Assembly: GCA_023386675.1 (NCBI GenBank)
Contig: JAEWJG010000342.1
Span: 1 to 10,960, forward strand
DNA length: 10,960 nucleotides
Source of the DNA: Actinomycetes bacterium
GTDB lineage: Bacteria > Actinomycetota > Actinomycetes > Actinomycetales > Microbacteriaceae
Reading direction: 5' to 3'
A model generated the notes under the pieces. The model was not told the DNA's origin. It ran no database searches and was given only the letters and a program-made list of their open reading frames with translations. Shown piece after piece: positions 6,539 through 10,960 of this stretch. The translations under genes were made by a program, and so were the position numbers. How positions within the stretch are numbered: position 1 is the first letter of the stretch; each line of letters starts with the position of its first letter.

Positions 6539-6544
6539 ATTTTA
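6539..6544 (-). promoter_or_regulatory. -10 hexamer (TAAAAT) for sugE
   Basis: TAAAAT on the minus strand is an AT-rich island in GC-rich surroundings and a near-consensus -10. A start about 7 nt downstream (near 6532) would produce a leader of about 73 nt made up of hairpin, riboswitch and Shine-Dalgarno. No clear -35 is visible at 16-18 nt. Confidence 0.6.
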
Positions 6545-6629
6545 CCCGATCGGCGTCAGATTCTGCCCGGACCACCGTCTCCATCAGTGGGCGGCCCATC
6601 TCGACGGGTCGCGGAGATGAGAGACACCC

Positions 6630-6782
6630 ATGTACGACGAAATGCTCGCTCTGACGGGCGCCGGTGCGATTGCGATCGGCGCGGTGCAGCTCGACCACTG
6701 GTGGATCGGCGCCGCGGCCGGCGGTCTGATCGCCGCCGGGGTGCTGACGCTGCGTCTCCGCGCGCGTCGCCGGGCTCAGTGA
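6630..6782 (+). CDS. Small membrane protein (50 aa), translationally coupled to the glycosyltransferase
   Basis: ATG 6630 opens a 50-codon frame with a clear membrane-protein design: short N-terminus MYDEM, hydrophobic stretch LALTGAGAIAIGAVQL (6-21), polar turn DHWW, second hydrophobic stretch IGAAAGGLIAAGVLTL (26-41), and a basic tail RLRARRRAQ. This suggests either one long or two short membrane segments with the tail in the cytoplasm. Its TGA overlaps the GTG of the downstream glycosyltransferase (GTGA at 6779-6782), a typical coupled arrangement. A weak purine-rich site (GAGATGAGAGA, 6614-6624) precedes it. I do not recognise the family. An accessory or regulatory subunit of the glycosyltransferase is a reasonable guess. 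Alternatively it could be only a leader ORF allowing translation of the next gene. Confidence 0.65.
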   Translation: MYDEMLALTGAGAIAIGAVQLDHWWIGAAAGGLIAAGVLTLRLRARRRAQ

Positions 6783-8089
6783 AGGCGTTCGGGTTCGTCG
6801 TCTTCGCCGTCATCGCGACCACGTTCGCAGTCGTGTGGTCGCTGCGCGGGGGCCCGAGCTGGTACGGGGTGGCCGTGATGAGCCTGCTCTCGATCAAGCT
6901 CGTGCTCTCGTGGCGATCGCCGGCGTCGTCTACCCGGACGGCCGCCGAGGCCGCACGGGTGGACGCGCTCGTCGTCGGAGTGGCCATCCCGATGTACAAC
7001 GAGGACCCGGACATCGTCGCCGCGTCACTCCGCTCGCTCCTGGGTCAGACGCGTCCGCCCCAGTCGGTCGTCGTCGTCGACGACTGCTCGGGCGATGCCC
7101 GGGCGATCGCCGAGGCCGAGAGCTGGATCCCCCGCTTCGCAGGGAAGGGGATCCCGCTCACCGTGATCCGGTTCGAGTCCAATCGCGGCAAGCGGGAGGG
7201 CCTGATCGCGTGCCTCCGGGCCCAACCCGAGGCGGACGTGATGCTCTGCGTCGACTCGGACACCGTGCTCGATGCGCGGGCACTGGAGCAGGCGCTGATC
7301 CCGCTCCACGACGAGCGCGTGACCGTCGTGACCGGCCTGGTGCTCGCTCTCAACCACCGCACGAACGTCCTGACGCGGTTGATCGACATGCGGTACGCGA
7401 ACGCCTTCCTCTTCGAGCGGGCGGCGTACTCCGCCCTCGGATCGGTGCTGTGCGCCTGCGGCTCGCTCGCGGTCTACCGAACCTCGCTGATGCGGAAGTA
7501 CGAGCACGACTTCCTGACCCAGACGTTCCTCGGCGCCCCGGCGGTCTTCGGAGACGACCGGCGGCTCACCAACTACGGGCTGCTCGAGGGACGCGTGCTG
7601 TTCCAGCAGACCGCGGTCGCCTACACGGCGGTGCCCGAACGCTGGGGCCACTATCTCCGTCAGCAGGTGCGGTGGAACAAGTCGTTCTTCCGCGAGTCGC
7701 TCTGGGCGCTCGGCAACCTGCCGCTGAGCGGGTGGGGCTTCTGGCTCACGTTGATGGAACTGGTGACCTGGGTCGTGTTCAGCGTCGCGGCGGTGTGGGC
7801 GATCGTGCTCGCCCCGTTGACGACCGGGGTGGTCCTCCTCGGGCCGTACCTCGTGTACACCGTCCTCCTGGCCTATGCCCGATCGGTGCGCTACCTGGAT
7901 CTCACCGGGGTGCGACAGACACGGCGCGACAGGCTCATCGGGTTCGCCCTCTCCCCGCTCTACGGAGTGATCCACATTCTGCTGCTCACGTGGCTGCGCG
8001 CCTATTCGCTGTTCACGCTGAGGTCCGGGAGCTGGGGCACGCGGACGAGTGTCGAGGTCGCCTACTCACCCCGCAACAACGCGGTGTGA
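6779..8089 (+). CDS. Processive family 2 glycosyltransferase, hyaluronan synthase/NodC-like
   Basis: Membrane GT2 enzyme that probably polymerises a beta-linked polysaccharide from UDP-sugars and may extrude it across the membrane. The 436-residue product starts with two hydrophobic segments (about 3-20 and 28-44). The GT-A catalytic domain follows, with VAIPMYNEDPDI (69-79), the UDP-binding Asp pair VVVVDDCSGD (97-106), the DSD metal site in CVDSDTVLD (157-165), the acceptor-site motif GDDRRLTNYG (258-267) with the catalytic Asp, and QQVRWNKSFFRESLW (295-309). That last block is the QxxRW signature in the form seen in hyaluronan synthases. Several C-terminal membrane helices follow (about 318-365 and 385-408). 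I chose GTG 6779, which overlaps the stop of the small membrane ORF; the frame is open further upstream but non-coding in character. The sugar product (hyaluronan, chitin-like or other) cannot be read from the sequence. Confidence 0.92.
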   Translation: MKAFGFVVFAVIATTFAVVWSLRGGPSWYGVAVMSLLSIKLVLSWRSPASSTRTAAEAARVDALVVGVAIPMYNEDPDIVAASLRSLLGQTRPPQSVVVVDDCSGDARAIAEAESWIPRFAGKGIPLTVIRFESNRGKREGLIACLRAQPEADVMLCVDSDTVLDARALEQALIPLHDERVTVVTGLVLALNHRTNVLTRLIDMRYANAFLFERAAYSALGSVLCACGSLAVYRTSLMRKYEHDFLTQTFLGAPAVFGDDRRLTNYGLLEGRVLFQQTAVAYTAVPERWGHYLRQQVRWNKSFFRESLWALGNLPLSGWGFWLTLMELVTWVVFSVAAVWAIVLAPLTTGVVLLGPYLVYTVLLAYARSVRYLDLTGVRQTRRDRLIGFALSPLYGVIHILLLTWLRAYSLFTLRSGSWGTRTSVEVAYSPRNNAV

Positions 8090-8129
8090 CGTTGTCCGCC
8101 GCAGTGTTACGCACACCCGCGGCGACGTC
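8088..8129 (+). terminator. Compound hairpin between the glycosyltransferase and metY
   Basis: GACGT (8088-8092) and CGCCGC (8097-8102) on the 5' side pair with GCGGCG (8119-8124) and ACGTC (8125-8129), 11 pairs with a 4-nt bulge (TGTC). Inside, GTGT (8104-8107) pairs with ACAC (8113-8116). It begins inside the glycosyltransferase stop codon. There is no U-tract. It occupies the place expected for the metY -35, so it could be a terminator, a regulator site, or both. Confidence 0.42.
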
Positions 8130-8141
8130 GGGGGCCTCGGG

Positions 8142-8147
8142 TAGCGT
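8142..8147 (+). promoter_or_regulatory. -10 hexamer (TAGCGT) for metY, probably leaderless
   Basis: TAGCGT ends 6 nt before the metY ATG. The bases between (TGCCGC) contain no Shine-Dalgarno, nor is one seen further upstream, so this is one of the clearer leaderless candidates here. No TAGAC-type McbR-like operator or SAM riboswitch is visible. Confidence 0.5.
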
Positions 8148-8153
8148 TGCCGC

Positions 8154-9449
8154 ATGGCTGATCGCGAATACGGCTTCCGCACGCGGGCTATCCACGCGGG
8201 CAACATCCCCGACCCGGTGACCGGCGCCCGCGCGCTCCCGATCTACCAGACCAGCGCGTTCGTGTTCGACGACACCGCGGATGCGGCCGCGCGGTTCGCC
8301 CTGCAGAAGTACGGCAACATCTACTCACGGCTCGCCAATCCGACCGTCGCGTCGTTCGAGGAGCGCATCGCGAGCCTCGAGGGCGGCCTCGGCGCGGTGG
8401 CGACCGCCTCCGGCTTGTCCGCGCAGTACATCACCTTCGCGTCGCTGGCCGGCGCCGGCGACCACATCGTCGCCTCGGCCAACCTCTACGGCGGGTCGAT
8501 CACCCAGCTGGATGTGACCCTCCGGCGGTTCGGCGTCGAGACGACCTTCGTGCAGAGCTCCGACCCCGCCGACTACGCCGCCGCGATCACCGACCGCACC
8601 AAGATCCTGTTCGCCGAGACCGTCGCGAACCCTTCAGGCGAGATCGCCGACATCTCGGGGCTGGCTGAGGTCGCGCACGCGGCCGGCATCCCGCTGGCGA
8701 TCGACTCCACCATCGCGACCCCGTATCTGAACCGTCCCATCGAGTGGGGCGCAGACATCGTCATCCACTCGGCGACGAAGTTCCTCGGCGGCCACGGCAC
8801 CACACTGGGCGGGGTGGTGGTCGAGAGCGGGCGGTTCGACTGGCATTCGGAGAAATTCCCGCTGTTCGGGCAGCCGGTGCCGTCGTACGGGGGCCTGCAG
8901 TGGTCGGGCAACTTCGGCGAGTACGCGTTCCTGACCCGGCTCCGGGCCGAGCAGCTGCGCGACATCGGGCCGACGCTGGCCCCGCACTCCGCGTTCCTGC
9001 TTGCTCAGGGCGTGGAGACGCTGCCGTACCGCATCCAGGCGCACGTCGACAACGCGCGAGCCGTGGCGGAGTGGCTGGATGCCGACCCGCGCATCGAGAA
9101 GGTCTCCTGGGCCGGCCTGCCCGGGCATCCGCACCACGAGCGCGCACAGAAGTACCTGCCACTGGGGCCGGGCAGTGTGTTCACCTTCGAGGTGAAGGGC
9201 GGCCGCGCCGTCGGGCAGCGGCTGATCGAGTCTCTGAATCTGGCGAGCCACCTCGCGAACATCGGCGACGCCAAGACGCTGGTGATCCATCCCGCATCCA
9301 CGACGCACGCCCAGCTGACCGAGCAGCAGCTGATCGACGCGGGTGTGCTGCCGGGCGGAGTGCGGATCAGCGTCGGCATCGAGGATGTGGACGACATCAT
9401 CTACGATCTCGACCAGGCGCTCACCATCGCCGTCGAGGAGGCAGCATGA
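8154..9449 (+). CDS. metY: O-acetylhomoserine sulfhydrylase / aminocarboxypropyltransferase (MetY)
   Basis: PLP-dependent cytoplasmic enzyme that combines O-acetylhomoserine with sulfide to give homocysteine, the direct-sulfhydrylation route to methionine. The 431-residue product has the full-length Cys/Met metabolism PLP fold. It shows FRTRAIHAGNIPDPVTGARALPIYQTSAF (8-36), the phosphate-binding NIYSRLANPT (55-64), SLEGGLGAVATASG (74-87), LYGGSITQ (111-118), D184 in LAIDSTIATPYLNRP (pairs with the pyridine nitrogen), and the Schiff-base lysine K209 in HSATKFLGGHGTTLGG. The C-terminal domain has NLASHLANIGDAKTLVIHPASTTHAQL. The long insert with DWHSEKFPLFGQP is typical of MetY and distinguishes it from MetB/MetZ. 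Its stop overlaps the start of the CoA-binding-protein gene (ATGA). No metX homologue is next to it in this window. Confidence 0.95.
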   Translation: MADREYGFRTRAIHAGNIPDPVTGARALPIYQTSAFVFDDTADAAARFALQKYGNIYSRLANPTVASFEERIASLEGGLGAVATASGLSAQYITFASLAGAGDHIVASANLYGGSITQLDVTLRRFGVETTFVQSSDPADYAAAITDRTKILFAETVANPSGEIADISGLAEVAHAAGIPLAIDSTIATPYLNRPIEWGADIVIHSATKFLGGHGTTLGGVVVESGRFDWHSEKFPLFGQPVPSYGGLQWSGNFGEYAFLTRLRAEQLRDIGPTLAPHSAFLLAQGVETLPYRIQAHVDNARAVAEWLDADPRIEKVSWAGLPGHPHHERAQKYLPLGPGSVFTFEVKGGRAVGQRLIESLNLASHLANIGDAKTLVIHPASTTHAQLTEQQLIDAGVLPGGVRISVGIEDVDDIIYDLDQALTIAVEEAA

Positions 9450-9940
9450 CCAACACGGCCGAGCGCACCTGGGTCGGGCCGGACGCGAAGGAGCGGCTGC
9501 GTCTGCTGCGCGGCGCGAAGTCCGTCGCGATCGTCGGCGCCTCGCCGAATCCGGCGCGGTCGTCGTACTTCGTCGGCACCTACCTGCAGCAGTCGACCGA
9601 CTACCGCGTGTACTTCGTCAACCCGAATGCCGACACGATCCTGGGCCAGCCGGTCTACCGCGACCTCGCGTCGCTGCCCGAGGTGCCGGACATCGTGGAC
9701 GTGTTCCGAAAGGCGAGCGACATCCCGGCGGTGATCGAGGAGGTCGTCGCGGTGGGTGCGCCGACCGTGTGGGTGCAGCTCGGGATCTGGAACCAGGAGG
9801 CCGCCGAGTACGGCGAGTCGAAGGGCCTGACGGTCGTCATGGACCGCTGCATCAAGATCGAGCACGCGCGGTTCCACGGCGGCCTGCACCTGCTCGGCTT
9901 CGACACCGGGCAGATCACGGCGCGGAAGACCATCCGCTAG
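9446..9940 (+). CDS. CoA-binding domain protein (YccU-like)
   Basis: Small cytoplasmic protein with a Rossmann-type CoA_binding domain related to the nucleotide-binding part of succinyl-CoA synthetase alpha. No enzyme activity is established for stand-alone members that I know of. The 164-residue product has AKSVAIVGASPNPARSSYFVG (24-44), with the glycine-rich loop GASPNP at 31-36, then VYFVNPNADTILGQPVYRDLASLP (55-78), VDVFRKASDIPAV (85-97), PTVWVQLGIWNQEA (106-119) and VVMDRCIKIEH (130-140). These are all canonical blocks of the family. Its ATG lies in the metY stop (ATGA), and AGGAGG at 9436-9441 is 4 nt upstream, so the two are co-translated. The close coupling to metY recurs in actinobacteria to my knowledge and suggests a role tied to acyl-homoserine or sulfur metabolism, but this is inference. 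It converges with the methyltransferase gene, 7 nt between stops. Confidence 0.9.
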   Translation: MTNTAERTWVGPDAKERLRLLRGAKSVAIVGASPNPARSSYFVGTYLQQSTDYRVYFVNPNADTILGQPVYRDLASLPEVPDIVDVFRKASDIPAVIEEVVAVGAPTVWVQLGIWNQEAAEYGESKGLTVVMDRCIKIEHARFHGGLHLLGFDTGQITARKTIR

Positions 9941-9947
9941 GAGCCGG

Positions 9948-10529
9948 TCAGGCGCGCGCCACGATGTGGAAGACGTGCCAGTGCTTCGGCCCCTCGAACG
10001 ACATGCCGCGACGGTCGTCTTCGACGAGCTGGAGCACGTCCATCCCGGCGAGCATGCCCTCGACCTGGGCGCGCTCGTGGAAGCTCATGTGCGCGCGTCC
10101 CGCCCACTCGTCCTTCGGACCGAAAAGCTCGCCCGCGAAGACGGCTCCCGGCCGGAGCGCCTCGCGCAGGTCGGCCCACAGGTAGGGGAAGTGGCTCTCT
10201 TCGCAGAACGGCAGGGCGAACCCCGCGTAGACGAGGTCCGCCGGCGGCAGCTCGCCGAGCTGCTCGAACGGGGCCCGGCGCACGGTGACACGCGCGGACG
10301 CCTCGGGCGACATCCCGGCCCGCACCCGCTCCTCGACGCCCGGGTCGGAGTCGACGGCCAGCACGCGCCAGCCGCGCTCGGCCAGATGGCGGGTCTCGAC
10401 CCCGTCGCCGCAGCCGAGGTCGATCGCATCGCCCGGCTCTCCGTCCCACGCGGCGAGCGCGCTCTGGAACGTGGGCCGCACGCCGCGTCCGCCCTGCTCC
10501 TCGTAGAACTGCGACCAGTCGAACGCCAT
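9948..10529 (-). CDS. Class I SAM-dependent methyltransferase, substrate unknown
   Basis: Probable cytoplasmic methyltransferase with a seven-strand Rossmann fold. The 193-residue product has the SAM-binding motif I DLGCGDGVETRHLAERG (37-53), the acidic end of strand 2 AVDSD (58-62) contacting the ribose, and motif IV-like PPADLVYAGFALPF (95-108) with aromatic residues. A post-motif VFAGELFGPKDEWAGR follows, and the C-terminal strand pair is KHWHVFHIVARA. The layout resembles TehB-like or generic methyltransferase_11/25 proteins. Nothing in the sequence or neighbourhood reveals the substrate. I chose ATG 10529 because the family begins with a short helix (DWSQFYEEQG) just before motif I. The longer frame would run through the divergent promoter and antisense to the regulator gene. 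A -10-like TAGGCT sits 7 nt upstream. It is divergent from the AfsR-type regulator. Confidence 0.88.
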   Translation of the reverse strand: MAFDWSQFYEEQGGRGVRPTFQSALAAWDGEPGDAIDLGCGDGVETRHLAERGWRVLAVDSDPGVEERVRAGMSPEASARVTVRRAPFEQLGELPPADLVYAGFALPFCEESHFPYLWADLREALRPGAVFAGELFGPKDEWAGRAHMSFHERAQVEGMLAGMDVLQLVEDDRRGMSFEGPKHWHVFHIVARA

Positions 10530-10536
10530 GGCGCAG

Positions 10537-10542
10537 AGCCTA
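10537..10542 (-). promoter_or_regulatory. -10 hexamer (TAGGCT) for the methyltransferase gene
   Basis: TAGGCT on the minus strand ends 7 nt before ATG 10529. The seven bases between (CTGCGCC) hold no Shine-Dalgarno. The spacing repeats the pattern of the other unit-leading genes. Confidence 0.45.
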
Positions 10543-10568
10543 CACACGCTCCGGATGGTCGCACTGGC

Positions 10569-10574
10569 TAAGAT
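10569..10574 (+). promoter_or_regulatory. -10 hexamer (TAAGAT) for the AfsR-type regulator, probably leaderless
   Basis: TAAGAT ends 7 nt before GTG 10582, with CGGGCGG between. It is back to back with TAGGCT (10537-10542, minus) in a 52-nt divergent gap, so the two promoters share their upstream DNA. Confidence 0.5.
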
Positions 10575-10581
10575 CGGGCGG

Positions 10582-10960
10582 GTGCAGACCGCGCCTCCGC
10601 CTCCCCGTGTCGCCGTGCTCGGCCCGGTGCTCGTGGAGGACCGGACGGGCGCCCTGACGGAGCCCGCCGGCGCGCTGGGCAAGAGCCTGATCGTCGCACT
10701 GGTGCTGGCGCGCGGCGCCGCGAGCGTCCCCTCCCTCATCGAGGACCTCTGGGACGACGCCCCGCCGCGGCAGGAGCGCGCGGCCCTGCAGACGCTCGTG
10801 TCACGCGTGCGGACGACGAGCGCCGACGGCCTGCTGGAGTCGACGCCGAGCGGATACGCGCTCGCGGTGCCGCCGGAGCAGACCGACCTCGGCCGGGCCC
10901 GGCAGGCGCTCGTGCGCGCGACGGCGGCACTGGAGTCCGGCGACGCGGCGGGAGCCGACG
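10582..10960 (+). CDS. AfsR/SARP-type transcriptional regulator, N-terminal part (continues beyond window)
   Basis: Only the first 126 residues are in the window. They form an OmpR-like winged-helix DNA-binding domain of the SARP/AfsR class: VAVLGPVLVEDRTG (10-23), ALVLARGAASVPSLIEDLWDDAPP (39-62; the VS.D.LID.LW.D..P helix-turn-helix block), RAALQTLVSRVR (66-77; recognition helix, LQ..VSRLR in the family), and LLESTPSGYALAVPPEQTDL (84-103; the wing with GY.L). The start of a bacterial transcriptional activation domain (BTAD) follows (GRARQALVRATAALESGDAAGA). Full-length members are either short SARPs or large proteins with added NB-ARC/AAA ATPase and TPR domains; which one applies cannot be seen. 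I chose GTG 10582 because the domain begins at residue about 10 and TAAGAT is 7 nt upstream. Such regulators often control secondary metabolism, but the target here is unknown. Confidence 0.88.
   Translation, partial: MQTAPPPPRVAVLGPVLVEDRTGALTEPAGALGKSLIVALVLARGAASVPSLIEDLWDDAPPRQERAALQTLVSRVRTTSADGLLESTPSGYALAVPPEQTDLGRARQALVRATAALESGDAAGAD

Noticed and set aside
6290..6778. 163-codon upstream extension of the glycosyltransferase frame
   Set aside because: This stretch crosses the sugE gene, its riboswitch and promoter and the small membrane ORF in the wrong frame, and it is arginine-rich without similarity to GT2 enzymes. The GTG at 6779 gives a normal GT2 N-terminus.
7025..7975. Minus-strand frame of 316 codons
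   Set aside because: It is antisense to the GT2 glycosyltransferase, rich in H/R/E/P with no recognisable domain; a shadow.
8090..8153. SAM or other methionine-related riboswitch upstream of metY
   Set aside because: The region is short, shows none of the conserved SAM-riboswitch blocks, and the -10 position suggests there is almost no leader RNA.
9922..9937. GCGGA/TCCGC hairpin at the end of the CoA-binding gene, as a bidirectional terminator
   Set aside because: Only five pairs, inside the coding sequence, with no U-tract on either strand; expected by chance at this GC content.
1..10960. Mobile elements, CRISPR, tRNA/rRNA, prophage or defence genes
   Set aside because: No transposase or integrase motifs, no repeated spacers, no tRNA-like cloverleaf noticed, and base composition looks uniform across the window.

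Overview
The window is a GC-rich (roughly 70%) actinobacterial chromosome segment, most likely from Microbacteriaceae (Leifsonia-like). This rests on codon use, GTG starts and gene content; it is an inference, since no search was run. Nearly the whole window is coding. I find ten protein genes plus one small unlisted ORF, two of them cut by the window edges. I see no insertion sequence, prophage, CRISPR array, tRNA or rRNA.

Layout. The minus strand at the left end carries rsmI (16S rRNA C1402 ribose methyltransferase) and then metG (methionyl-tRNA synthetase, C-terminal part outside the window). Divergent from rsmI is pmt (protein O-mannosyltransferase), the same neighbourhood known from mycobacteria. 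On the plus strand follow a sedolisin-type (S53) acid serine protease and a YeiH-family membrane protein. The YeiH gene converges with sugE/gdx, a guanidinium exporter of the SMR family. The sugE leader carries a guanidine-III (ykkC-III) riboswitch that runs directly into the ribosome binding site. Diverging from sugE on the plus strand are a 50-residue membrane ORF and a hyaluronan-synthase-like processive glycosyltransferase, joined by a GTGA overlap. Next come metY (O-acetylhomoserine sulfhydrylase) and a CoA-binding-domain protein, joined by an ATGA overlap. A minus-strand class I methyltransferase and a divergent AfsR/SARP-type regulator (cut off) close the window.

How it is controlled. 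Most genes at the head of a transcription unit have a TANNNT-like -10 hexamer ending 6-7 nt before the start codon and little or no Shine-Dalgarno sequence. This suggests leaderless mRNAs. Genes inside operons use overlapping stop/start codons instead. sugE is the exception: it has a compact leader with a 5' hairpin, the guanidine aptamer and a good Shine-Dalgarno. The 3' strand of aptamer helix P2 can alternatively form a hairpin around that Shine-Dalgarno, which suggests a translational ON switch.

The window is mostly core metabolism and cell-envelope genes. The items most worth following up are the sugE riboswitch leader, the coupled small membrane ORF with the glycosyltransferase, the leaderless promoter pattern and the sedolisin that lacks an evident signal peptide.
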